A stretch of 64,000 nucleotides of DNA from Bacteroidia bacterium (GTDB lineage: Bacteria; Bacteroidota; Bacteroidia; J057; JADKCL01): the NCBI GenBank assembly GCA_020635905.1, contig JACJYV010000004.1, positions 682,001 to 746,000 of the forward strand, written 5' to 3'. The translations under genes and the position numbers were made by a program. The notes under the pieces were generated by a model. That model saw nothing but the letters and a program-made list of their open reading frames with translations. It did no database searches and was not told the DNA's origin. Below are positions 38,231-46,533 of the stretch, piece by piece. The first letter of the stretch is position 1; the number at the start of each line of letters is the position of its first letter.

Positions 38231-39598
38231 ATGAAGTTCACGAACGCAATTTCGAACGGCAACTATTGCTTCAGACTAATTTTACTTGTTATTTCTCTCC
38301 TTTCTCCATCCATTATCCCTGCCCAGGGCGCCATCGTCAACGAATTCTCCAACGGAACCACAGGTTCCCAGGAGTATTTTGAACTGGTGGTCATTGGTCC
38401 CGCTGGCAGCGAAAACTGCGGTCCCGTGGACCTCAGAGGATTTGCCGTCGATGACAATAATGGTGATTTCAGCGGGGGAGCCATTTCTGGTGCCGGCATC
38501 GCCTCCGGACACATCCGCTTTTCTCCCACCGGCCCCTGGGGAGCCATTCCCACCGGCGCCATCCTCCTCATTTATAATTCTGGTGACAAAAATCCCGCCA
38601 TCACCCTGGCCGACGATCCACTCGACACCTCACCTCACGACAGTGTCTATGTGATTCCCGACAACTTTTCAGGTTTGGAGGGTTGCACCACCACCCCCAA
38701 TTCATCCAGCGCTTCTTACACGCCCTGCACCTTTGGCACCCCCTCCTGGCTCTCCATTGGATTGCGGAATGCAGGTGACGCGGCCCAGGTGCGCGACGCT
38801 TCCATGAATTTTTTCCACGGACTTTCCTTCGGCAACAGCCCCATGACCGGCGGTCCCCTCGGGATCAACATCCCGGGCGCAGGCGGAGGCATGGTGTATT
38901 CCCTCACCAATTCGGCCGGAGACAATTACCTCGATCCCACCAATTTCGGCGTAGCCGACGCCAGCGTGGTGGGTACCCAGACTCCCGGCCGTGCAAATAC
39001 TGCAAATAACCTGGCCTGGATCAATTCCCTGACGCTCGACTGCCTCCTCCCCGTATCCTACGCCGAGGAACTCAGCGGAGAGCCCGGGGCCCACGAAATC
39101 CGCCTTTTCTGGGAAACCGCCACCGAAACCAACAGCCGGGAATTTGTGGTCGAGCGCTCCCAGCTGGCCCTGCGTGACTTCGAACCCATCGCCCGCATCT
39201 CTGCCTCGGGCAATTCCACCGCCAACCTGGCCTACGAAGTCACCGACTTTTTCCCCAAAGCAGGTCCCAATTTCTACCGCCTGCGCCAGATCGACCTCGA
39301 CGGACGGGAGAGCTTTTCCAAAGCCATTGCCGTTGAATTTGAAACTTCCTCCCTCGATCTGGAACAGATATTCCCCAATCCCACCCAGTCGCAGCTCAAT
39401 CTGGTGCTCAACGCCACCCGCGACTTCGATTTCCGAATCATGGACCTCAACGGTCGGGAAGTATTTACCCGCACCTTCAATAATCCCAACGGACGCACCC
39501 AGCTCAACCTCGAACTGGGACACCTCGTTAGCGGCCTCTACATCTGGGAAGTCAAAAACACCCAGGATAGATTGCAGGGCAAACTGGTGATCAGGTAA
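38231..39598 (+). CDS. Lamin-tail-like secreted protein with T9SS sorting domain
   Basis: The 455-aa protein has a signal peptide (cleaved near IPAQ). The next domain begins GAIVNEFSNGTTGSQEYFELVVIG and has the pattern of bacterial lamin-tail domains, continuing to about residue 250 with FGTPSWLSIGLRNAGDAAQVRD. A fibronectin-like strand region follows (IRLFWETATETNSREFVVERS...NFYRLRQIDLDGRESFSKAI), which commonly precedes T9SS tails. The type A sorting domain starts at LEQIFPNPTQSQLNLVL and ends GLYIWEVKNTQDRLQGKLVIR. Role: exported surface or matrix protein; no catalytic site is visible. Confidence 0.85.
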   Translation: MKFTNAISNGNYCFRLILLVISLLSPSIIPAQGAIVNEFSNGTTGSQEYFELVVIGPAGSENCGPVDLRGFAVDDNNGDFSGGAISGAGIASGHIRFSPTGPWGAIPTGAILLIYNSGDKNPAITLADDPLDTSPHDSVYVIPDNFSGLEGCTTTPNSSSASYTPCTFGTPSWLSIGLRNAGDAAQVRDASMNFFHGLSFGNSPMTGGPLGINIPGAGGGMVYSLTNSAGDNYLDPTNFGVADASVVGTQTPGRANTANNLAWINSLTLDCLLPVSYAEELSGEPGAHEIRLFWETATETNSREFVVERSQLALRDFEPIARISASGNSTANLAYEVTDFFPKAGPNFYRLRQIDLDGRESFSKAIAVEFETSSLDLEQIFPNPTQSQLNLVLNATRDFDFRIMDLNGREVFTRTFNNPNGRTQLNLELGHLVSGLYIWEVKNTQDRLQGKLVIR

Positions 39599-39720
39599 GG
39601 GGGATTTCAAACATTCAGTTTTTTAGCGGTCTGAAACCTCGCCGTATAAAAAGGGTGCATGGCTTGCGCCTATGGATGATTTTTGCGATCTTTTGACAAT
39701 TATTCTTCATCCCTCAAAAC

Positions 39721-39804
39721 ATGCAAGCCACCCCCGATAAACTGCAGGACGTATTGAATGAAAACGAGAAGGCTGAGGAGCAAAAACAATTGTTTCAAAT
39801 ATGA
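39721..39804 (+). CDS. Possible 27-residue peptide coupled to the NLR-like gene
   Basis: An ATG at 39721 opens a 27-codon frame (MQATPDKLQDVLNENEKAEE plus seven residues) whose TGA overlaps the next ATG in the sequence ATGA. The peptide is charged and likely helical. There is a stop just upstream in this frame, so the small ORF is complete. It may be a leader peptide giving translational coupling to the STAND protein, or a small partner. Codon use gives little evidence at this length, so it may not be a real gene. Confidence 0.35.
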   Translation: MQATPDKLQDVLNENEKAEEQKQLFQI

Positions 39805-42803
39805 CCTATTTTCTAATTATCCTCGTCTTTCTGATTATCACCTTTCTGATCTACAAGTATTTCCAGGTCAGAAAAGCGCAGGCCCAATCTGAAGGATTTC
39901 AGAAACGAAGGGTTATTAATATTCTGTTTCTCGCTTTCACTACATTAATTGGAATAACCACCCTGCTGGAGGACGCCATTTTCAGCATCCTCAATCAGTA
40001 TCTCCATATTACCAAACCCTCTCATTTTGATTGGATCGCCCTCGCTGCATTTTTCATTTTTGCCCTGGCAACTGTCGTGATTATGTGGAACAGAAAACCC
40101 GCAGAGGGTTCAGGAAGCCCTTCCAAACAAATTCATAGTGGAAGCGGAGACAATACAGGTGGTGACAAAGTAATGGGTAGTCAAACCAAGGACCAATCTC
40201 AGAATAATACTGCAAATGAAAGCACCTTGAATGCTGGAGGTAATATTCACATAGGGCATGTGTTTAATGGTACCCCGCCAGATTCTAAAAAAAAAGTCCC
40301 TAAGCAACTGACCGACTACCTGCCCAGGCGCAAGCCAGACACCGTGCTTGGCAGGGGTAAAGACCTGGACAAGATCAGGGAACTGCTGAACCAGGAAAAG
40401 GATGTGGTGGTAAACGGCATGGGCGGGATTGGCAAAACCACCCTGGCCGAGCGTTTCGTGGATGAGTATTTTGACCAGTACCAGCACCTGGCCTGGATCA
40501 GCCTCAAGGAAAGCGATCTGGTTTCGGCCATGCTGAAGGAGGGAAAATTACTGGCCTCTTTTGGCCTGAGTGCCCTGGGAGCCGATCCCAACACTTTATT
40601 TATGGAACTCATGCGGGCCCTGACTGACCTGGAGGACCAGCCCAATCTGATCATTCTGGACAATGCAGAAGGAGAACTGGGAGATGTTGCCCACTACCTG
40701 CCCCAACAACCCAACTGGCATATTCTGCTCACCTCCCGTCAGGAAATGGAAGGCTTTACTCCCTATTCCCTGGATTTTTTGTCCCCTGAGGATGCCTTCA
40801 AACTGTTTCAACAACACTGCAATACCATTCAGGACAAAGCAGATATCCTGAGCCTGCTCAAAAGGATTGAATACCACACCCTCACCATAGAGATTCTGGC
40901 CAAAAGCGCGGCTTACCATCATTATTCATTGCCAGACCTGGAAAATGCCATTTCAAAGGATCTGCCTGCCGGGGTAAAAGTTCCCCACACCGGCAATGCC
41001 AAAATAGACAAGGTGTACACCCACCTGACCCGGGTATTTCAGTTCAGCCAGCTTACAGAAGATGAACTTTGGTTACTGAAGCAGTTTGTTTGTCTGCCGG
41101 CTGAGTTTCATGCTTTTTCCGTTTTGAAGGAAATTATTGGCAATCTCCTCAGACGGAAGGAAAATCCTATTTTGTTTTGGCTAAAGAGATTGTTTTCAAC
41201 CTCGCAGAAAAATGAGGACAATAATATCTCAACAGTTATGAGGGACCTGGTCAAAAAAGGCTGGTTGCTGCATGAAAAAGAGGGAGATTTATACAAAATG
41301 CACGCCCTGATTCGTGACATTTGCCCGCCACCCCACCCCCCGGAAATAGCTCCATTGCTGGCCGCGGTCACTGAAAAACTGAGTTTGGACCAAAGCAAGG
41401 ACAACCCCGTGGAGAAGTTTGTTTGGGTTGATTTTGGGGAATCCATCCTGCGTACCTTTCCAGAGCAGGATGAAGAGAAATTTGGAGACCTTCAGAATAA
41501 TCTGGGCCTGAGGTTGGCGGATCAGGGTAAATTTCTGCAATCCAAAGAACTCCTGCAAAAAGCCGTGCACTCTGCTGAAAAAAACTTTGGCCCTGAACAC
41601 CCAACCACCGCAATCCGCTATTCTAATCTCGCCCTCGGACTAAAGGACCTCGGAGAAACCCAACCCGCCAAAGAACTCCTGCAAAAAGTAGTGCGCTCTG
41701 ATGAAAAAAACTTCGGACCTGAACACCCCTCCACCGCAAATAGCTATTCTAATCTCGCAACCATACTACATGACCTCGGGGAATTACAACCCGCAAAAGA
41801 ACTCCTGCAAAAAGCCATACACTCATTTGAAAAAAACTTAGGACCTGAACACCCATCCACCGCATTACGCTATTCTAATCTCGCCGTGGTATTAAGGGAC
41901 CTCGGGGAATTACAACCTGCCAAAAAACTCCTGAAAAAAGCCATAAGCTCGTATGAAAAAATCTTCGAACCAGAACACCCTGCCGTCATCATGGGTTATT
42001 CTAATCTCGCAGTCGTACTTCAGGACCTCGGGGACTTACAACACGCAAAAGAGCTCCTTAAAAAAGCCGTACTCGCTGATGAAAAAAACTTCGGACCTGA
42101 ACACCCCTCAACCGCTATACGCTATTCTAATCTCGCCCTGGTATTAAAGGACCTCGGGGAAAACCAACCTGCCAAAAAACTCCTGCAAAAAGCCTTGCTC
42201 TCATTTGAAAAAAACTTAGGACCAGAACACCCATCAACCTCAAGCAGCTATTCTAATCTCGCGATGTTACTAAGGGACCTCGGGGAATACCAACCCGCAA
42301 AAGAACTCCTGCAAAAAGCCCTTCACTCTGATGAAAAAAACTTCGGACCTGAACACCCGTCAACCGCAATCCGCTATTCTAATCTCGCAACCGTACTTCA
42401 GTATCTCGGGGAATTACAACCCGCCAAAGAACTCCTGCAAAAAGCCGTGCGCTCTGATGAAAAAAACTTCGGACCCGAACACCCCTCAACCGCAAGAAGC
42501 TATTCTAATCTCGCCCTCGTACTTCAGGACCTCGGGGAATACCAACCCGCCAAAGAACTCCTGCAAAAAGCCCTGCGCTCTAATGAAAAAAACTTCGGAC
42601 CTCAACACCCCACCACCGCAATCAGCTATGCTAATCTCGCCATGGTACTAAAGGACCTCGGGGAATTTAAGGAAGCCATCAGGTATGGAGAGATGGCACT
42701 GGCCGCCTTTCAAAAATCCTTGCCTGCGGGCCATCCCACTATTAAAATAGTCGAAAATAACCTCGCATCCATCCGTGAGGCCATGAAAAAGGATCAGAAA
42801 TAA
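39801..42803 (+). CDS. Membrane-anchored NLR-like STAND ATPase with ten TPRs
   Basis: The 1000-aa protein has three predicted membrane helices (about 2-18, 38-57 and 78-96). A polar Gly/Asn-rich linker follows (GSGDNTGGDKVMGSQ...NAGGNIHIGHVFNG), of the kind found between effector and NTPase in bacterial NLR-like proteins. The NB-ARC-type ATPase has Walker A GMGGIGKTT (206-214), Walker B LIILDNAE (283-290), LLTSRQ and a winged-helix region to about 540. From about 565 there are ten TPRs of exactly 42 residues, consensus YSNLA.VL.DLGE.QPAKELLQKA..S.EKNFGPEHPSTA. Related STAND proteins sense invaders or stress through the repeats and act through the N-terminus, here the membrane. A defence role is inferred. 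Confidence 0.85.
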   Translation: MTYFLIILVFLIITFLIYKYFQVRKAQAQSEGFQKRRVINILFLAFTTLIGITTLLEDAIFSILNQYLHITKPSHFDWIALAAFFIFALATVVIMWNRKPAEGSGSPSKQIHSGSGDNTGGDKVMGSQTKDQSQNNTANESTLNAGGNIHIGHVFNGTPPDSKKKVPKQLTDYLPRRKPDTVLGRGKDLDKIRELLNQEKDVVVNGMGGIGKTTLAERFVDEYFDQYQHLAWISLKESDLVSAMLKEGKLLASFGLSALGADPNTLFMELMRALTDLEDQPNLIILDNAEGELGDVAHYLPQQPNWHILLTSRQEMEGFTPYSLDFLSPEDAFKLFQQHCNTIQDKADILSLLKRIEYHTLTIEILAKSAAYHHYSLPDLENAISKDLPAGVKVPHTGNAKIDKVYTHLTRVFQFSQLTEDELWLLKQFVCLPAEFHAFSVLKEIIGNLLRRKENPILFWLKRLFSTSQKNEDNNISTVMRDLVKKGWLLHEKEGDLYKMHALIRDICPPPHPPEIAPLLAAVTEKLSLDQSKDNPVEKFVWVDFGESILRTFPEQDEEKFGDLQNNLGLRLADQGKFLQSKELLQKAVHSAEKNFGPEHPTTAIRYSNLALGLKDLGETQPAKELLQKVVRSDEKNFGPEHPSTANSYSNLATILHDLGELQPAKELLQKAIHSFEKNLGPEHPSTALRYSNLAVVLRDLGELQPAKKLLKKAISSYEKIFEPEHPAVIMGYSNLAVVLQDLGDLQHAKELLKKAVLADEKNFGPEHPSTAIRYSNLALVLKDLGENQPAKKLLQKALLSFEKNLGPEHPSTSSSYSNLAMLLRDLGEYQPAKELLQKALHSDEKNFGPEHPSTAIRYSNLATVLQYLGELQPAKELLQKAVRSDEKNFGPEHPSTARSYSNLALVLQDLGEYQPAKELLQKALRSNEKNFGPQHPTTAISYANLAMVLKDLGEFKEAIRYGEMALAAFQKSLPAGHPTIKIVENNLASIREAMKKDQK
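41493..42740 (+). repeat. 126-bp coding tandem repeat (TPR array)
   Basis: About ten tandem 126-bp units encode the TPRs of the STAND protein. The DNA is very similar between units, including long runs such as CTATTCTAATCTCGC and GACCTCGGGGAA, which points to recent duplication or gene conversion. Because 126 is a multiple of 3, unit gain or loss keeps the frame. Confidence 0.9.
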
Positions 42804-42817
42804 TTTCCTTCTCTCCC

Positions 42818-43960
42818 CTACACCTTCACCCGAAACATCTCCCGCAGCCTTTCCAGCGCGTATTCAATCTCCTCCGGGGTATTTTGCATCCCAAAGGAAA
42901 AGCGAATGGAATTGGCGGCCAGCCCGGGAGCTACGCCCAGGCCTTCAAGCACATGCGAGCCCTTGACCGAGCCCGAGGTGCAGGCCGAGCCGCCCGAGGC
43001 AGAGATGCCATTGATATCCAGGTTGAAGAGCAGCATGGATTCAGTGCCCGCACCAGGAAAACCCGCATTCAGCACCGTGGGAATGGAATTATCCTCCCCC
43101 GTCTCCCCGTGAAAGACAATTTCAGGAAAAGAAGCTTTCAGGCCCTCGGCCATTTGTTTTTTCAGGCCGAGTAGGTGGGTCCGCTTGGCTTCCAGATTAT
43201 TAATGCACTTTTCGAGGGCAAAGGCCATACCCACAATCGCAGGCACATTCTCTGTACCCGCCCGCATATTGCGTTCCTGCCCGCCTCCCTGCAGCAGGGG
43301 CGGCACTTTCACCCCCGACCGGATGTAAAGAAATCCTATACCTTTAGGCCCGTAAAACTTATGGGCTGAGGCAGTTACGAAATGTACGGGTGTCTCGGCC
43401 AGGTTGTATTGCACATTGCCCATGCTCTGCACCGTATCCGACATAAAGATCGCCCCAAACTCCTCACAAATACGCCCGTATTTGTGCAGATCGATCAGCG
43501 TGCCAATCTCGTTATTGGCATGCATCAGGCAGACCAGGGCCTGTCTTGTATCAGAAGCCAGGGCTTCCCGCAAGGCCTCCTGGTCGGGGTTGCCTTTGGC
43601 ATCCACGGGCAGCCAGGTCACCTTCGCTCCTGTTTTCTCCATCTGCTCCACCGAGTGCAGCACCGCATGGTGCTCAATGGCTGTGGTAATGATGTGGCGA
43701 ATGCCCAAACCCTCCACCGTGCAACGGATGGCCATATTATCCGCCTCCGTGCCCCCGCTGGTAAAGAAAATCTCACCCGGCGCGGCTCCCACCAAGGTAG
43801 CAATGGTCTTGCGGGCCTTTTCAATCGCCGACCTCAACTGTCGCCCGTGGTGATGCACACTACTCGGATTCCCCGAAAACTCCGTGAAATAAGGAATCAT
43901 CCGTTCCAAAACCTCCGGATCCAAAGGCGTAGAAGCTGCATTATCAAGATAAATTCTCAT
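42818..43960 (-). CDS. Cysteine desulfurase (NifS/IscS family)
   Basis: The 380-aa PLP enzyme has YLDNAASTPLDPEV at the N-terminus, HANNEIGT, the PLP lysine in SAHKFYGPKGIGF and the nucleophilic cysteine in SACTSGSVKGSHVL; the long loop around this cysteine places it with group I (NifS/IscS) enzymes rather than SufS. It moves sulfur from cysteine to Fe-S cluster assembly, tRNA thiolation or carrier proteins, and could supply the MoeB/rhodanese system. It converges with the STAND gene, with 14 bases between the stops. No iscU or other isc genes are adjacent. Confidence 0.93.
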   Translation of the reverse strand: MRIYLDNAASTPLDPEVLERMIPYFTEFSGNPSSVHHHGRQLRSAIEKARKTIATLVGAAPGEIFFTSGGTEADNMAIRCTVEGLGIRHIITTAIEHHAVLHSVEQMEKTGAKVTWLPVDAKGNPDQEALREALASDTRQALVCLMHANNEIGTLIDLHKYGRICEEFGAIFMSDTVQSMGNVQYNLAETPVHFVTASAHKFYGPKGIGFLYIRSGVKVPPLLQGGGQERNMRAGTENVPAIVGMAFALEKCINNLEAKRTHLLGLKKQMAEGLKASFPEIVFHGETGEDNSIPTVLNAGFPGAGTESMLLFNLDINGISASGGSACTSGSVKGSHVLEGLGVAPGLAANSIRFSFGMQNTPEEIEYALERLREMFRVKV

Positions 43961-44040
43961 GAGTTGGTCTTAAATTCGAATAGTAAAGTAAAATATCTGT
44001 GTTTTCCGAATCTCTGTGACAAAATCCCCCCAATACCTTC

Positions 44041-44290
44041 CCCCAAAAAGAAAATTCTTTTCCCAGAAAACCCCTCACCACCAACCCGGGCTCTGTGATC
44101 TCTGTGTCCTCTGTGTTGAAACCCCACCCCAGCGGACAAAACTTTGTGTTTACCCCCCTTCAAAGGCTTCCCCAAAAAGAAAATTCTTTTCCAGGAAAAC
44201 CCTTCACCACCAATCCGGGCTCTGTGATCTCTGTGTCCTCTGTGTTGAAACCCAACTACAGTGGACAAAACTCTGTGTTTACCCCCCTCA
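44041..44290. repeat. Two tandem copies of a ~125-bp repeat
   Basis: CCCCAAAAAGAAAATTCTTTTCC begins both copies (44041 and 44170), and both contain CTCTGTGATCTCTGTGTCCT. The open frame across it on the minus strand translates only the repeat (FQHRGHRDHRA twice) and is not a gene. The repeat fills the 350-base gap between cysteine desulfurase and glmM. Confidence 0.85.
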
Positions 44291-44312
44291 AAGAAGGCAA
44301 ATCTCAAAGTGG

Positions 44313-45710
44313 TCAGATTCCCCCTCCCACCAAATCAGAAATTTCCTTCCTGAACTTATCCGCCAGCGCATCCGCCTCAGCCTGAGACTTCGCCTCAGAA
44401 TAAATCCGGATAATAGGCTCCGTATTCGACTTCCGCAGGTGCACCCAGCTTTCCTCAAAATCAATCTTCAGCCCGTCGATATCATTGACCCGCTCGTGGC
44501 GGTAATTTTCCTTCATCTGCACCAGAATCCCGTCCACATCCGTACCTTCCACCAGTTCGATCTTCTGCTTGGACATGAAATAATTGGGATAAGTGGCCCG
44601 CAGTTCTGAACAGGTTTTGCGGGATTTGGCCAGGTGAGAAAGGAATAACGCAATGCCCACCAGCGCATCACGACCGTAATGCAGCCCGGGATAAATCACC
44701 CCGCCGTTGCCTTCCCCGCCAATCACCGCGTCGTGCCGCTTCATGATCTCGATCACATTGACCTCACCTACTGCAGATGCCTTATAGGGACAACCATAGC
44801 GGGCCGCAATATCGGCCAGGGCCCGGCTGGAGGACAGATTCGACACCACCGCGCCCTTCTGAAACTGCAAAATATAATCTGCAATGGCCACAATGGTATA
44901 TTCCTCCCCAAAAAGTTCCCCGTTTTCGTCCACAAAGACCAGACGGTCCACATCAGGATCGACCACAATGCCGAGATCGGCACCGTTTTCAGCAATATAA
45001 TCGCAGATTTCGTCCAGATTTTTGCGTAGCGGCTCAGGATCGTGGGCAAAACGGCCCGTGGGTTCACAGTTGAGACGGTAAATATTCTGCTCGCGCACCC
45101 CCAGGGTGCGCAGCAATTCGGGTACAAACACCCCTCCGCTGCTGTTGACTCCGTCCACCACGATCTTATAATCGGCCTTGTCGATCGCGTAGCGGTCAAC
45201 AAAAGGGATCGAAACGATCTTTTCGATGTGGGTTTTGATAAAATTACGGTCCTGCTTGATCCGTCCCAGAGACTCGACCGGTTCGAAACGGTACAGATTA
45301 TTTTCCAGGATTTCCAGGATTTCCATCCCATCCTTTTTGGTAACAAATTCGCCCCGGTAATTGAGTAATTTGAGCGCATTCCAGTTGGCCGGATTGTGGC
45401 TTGCGGTAAGGATAATGCCGCCTGCGGCTTCCAGTTCAGGCACTGCCATCTCCACCGTGGGCGTGGTGGACAGGCCCAGATCAATCACCTCAAAACCCAA
45501 CCCTACCAGGGTGCCGGTCACGATGTAATCCAGCATTTCCCCCGAAGGACGTGCGTCACGACCCACCACCACGCGCATAGAGCCCGATTTGGTGGTCAGC
45601 CACATCCCAAAGGCTGAAGTGAATTTTACAATGTCAATGGGAGTCAGATTCGAGCCCGGACTTCCCCCGATTGTTCCTCTGATACCTGAAATAGAAGAAA
45701 TTAATGTCAT
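44313..45710 (-). CDS. glmM: Phosphoglucosamine mutase
   Basis: The 465-aa protein is an alpha-D-phosphohexomutase. The N-terminus is ISGIRGTIGG, the phosphoserine loop is TASHNPANWNALK with Ser104, the metal-binding loop is DPDVDRLVF, the sugar-binding loop is GGEGNGGVI and the phosphate-binding loop is RKSNTEPIIRIYSEA. The family includes GlmM and phosphomannomutase; GlmM (glucosamine-6-P to glucosamine-1-P for UDP-GlcNAc) is the usual assignment for this Bacteroidota form. A good promoter precedes it, and beyond that is a 7-bp tandem array. Confidence 0.9.
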   Translation of the reverse strand: MTLISSISGIRGTIGGSPGSNLTPIDIVKFTSAFGMWLTTKSGSMRVVVGRDARPSGEMLDYIVTGTLVGLGFEVIDLGLSTTPTVEMAVPELEAAGGIILTASHNPANWNALKLLNYRGEFVTKKDGMEILEILENNLYRFEPVESLGRIKQDRNFIKTHIEKIVSIPFVDRYAIDKADYKIVVDGVNSSGGVFVPELLRTLGVREQNIYRLNCEPTGRFAHDPEPLRKNLDEICDYIAENGADLGIVVDPDVDRLVFVDENGELFGEEYTIVAIADYILQFQKGAVVSNLSSSRALADIAARYGCPYKASAVGEVNVIEIMKRHDAVIGGEGNGGVIYPGLHYGRDALVGIALFLSHLAKSRKTCSELRATYPNYFMSKQKIELVEGTDVDGILVQMKENYRHERVNDIDGLKIDFEESWVHLRKSNTEPIIRIYSEAKSQAEADALADKFRKEISDLVGGGI

Positions 45711-45730
45711 TCTGGGTGGATGGTTTTCGA

Positions 45731-45762
45731 CAAAGATAGTTAAAAGAGAACGATTTTAGCAA
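45731..45762 (-). promoter_or_regulatory. glmM promoter (TTG-N21-TATCTTTG)
   Basis: On the minus strand TTG (45760-45762) and TATCTTTG (45731-45738) are 21 bases apart, matching the Bacteroidota -33/-7 arrangement. The -7 box ends 20 bases before the ATG at 45710. Confidence 0.65.
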
Positions 45763-45766
45763 TTTA

Positions 45767-45822
45767 GTCGTTAGTCCTTAGTCGTTAGAGGTGAGATGTG
45801 AGATAATAGATGTGGGGTGTTA
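45767..45822. repeat. Heptamer array upstream of glmM
   Basis: Eight 7-bp units: GTCGTTA, GTCCTTA, GTCGTTA, GAGGTGA, GATGTGA, GATAATA, GATGTGG, GGTGTTA. Read on the glmM strand it ends GACTAACGACTAAA, like the array before hsdM. It lies just upstream of the glmM -33 element. Confidence 0.88.
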
Positions 45823-45849
45823 ACTCTTGAGTTAAATATGGCCCCGTAG

Positions 45850-45870
45850 GGCCACGACCATGTTGTGGCC
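45850..45870. repeat. Hairpin of the GACCATGTTG-loop family
   Basis: GGCCAC-GACCATGTT-GTGGCC is a perfect 6-bp stem. A related hairpin (GGCAACCACCATGCTGTGGCC) follows at 45886-45906. The region 45823-46533 otherwise has only short repeats and no credible gene. Confidence 0.65.
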
Positions 45871-46050
45871 AAAAAATCCAAATACGGCAACCACCATGCT
45901 GTGGCCAAAAAATCCGCATACGGACACCACCAACCCGTTCCCCCAAACATCCCCCAACAAAATTTGCATAAAATCCCCCAATGCTTAACTTAGCCAGGCG
46001 TACCCCGCGAAACTCAAAATCCACCTTCCCAATCACCCAAAACCAGGGGG

Positions 46051-46105
46051 TTACTCAATAGTTACTCAATAGTTCCCCAATAACAACTCAATAACAACCC
46101 AATAC
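46051..46105. repeat. 11-bp tandem repeat, five units
   Basis: Units TTACTCAATAG (twice), TTCCCCAATAA, CAACTCAATAA and CAACCCAATAC form a degenerate array with period 11. Confidence 0.75.
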
Positions 46106-46455
46106 TCAGGCGCCTGCAACTCGCACCCAAGGCCTATCCCGAGCCCTTAGCGCCAGCACTTCCCTCCCACCCATTTCTCCTTTCAAACCAGTAACCATTC
46201 CTGAAACCGTAAACCGTAATCCCGCAACGAAATCGCTTCCCCTGGAGATGGCTATTCGGGAACGCCAGGATTTTTGGGTCCATAGGGCGTTGGTTGGAAT
46301 GGACGCTGAGCTGGACGGATTGCTTTCATTTCAGCTTTGCGATCTTTGCTCCCTTCAACCAACGAAACGCGGAAAACATCTCCTTTGCGGTCTTTGCGTG
46401 ACCTCTAAACCCCAAAGTTGAAACCATGCGAAAGCTTTCAGGAGCAAACGTCCAG

Positions 46456-46483
46456 AACCGTAAACTGTAAACCGCAAACCGTA
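46456..46483. repeat. Heptamer array (AACCGTA-like)4 before ruvB
   Basis: Four 7-mers: AACCGTA, AACTGTA, AACCGCA, AACCGTA. They end 50 bases before the ruvB start. Two further units of the same type lie near 46204-46217. Confidence 0.85.
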
Positions 46484-46520
46484 TAGTTGAAATTGTGCAT
46501 AACATCCCTGATGCATTTCG

Positions 46521-46528
46521 TAATTTTG
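46521..46528 (+). promoter_or_regulatory. Possible ruvB -7 box
   Basis: TAATTTTG matches TAnnTTTG and ends 5 bases before the ATG at 46534. A TTG lies 25 bases upstream, somewhat long. If active, ruvB mRNA would be leaderless. Confidence 0.35.
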
Positions 46529-46533
46529 GGGCA

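Noticed and set aside
41493..42740. Possible non-coding tandem repeat or CRISPR
   Set aside because: The 126-bp units are in frame and encode 42-residue TPRs inside a 1000-aa protein.
43957..44307. 116-codon minus-strand frame
   Set aside because: It translates two copies of a DNA repeat (FQHRGHRDHRA twice) and has no other coding evidence.
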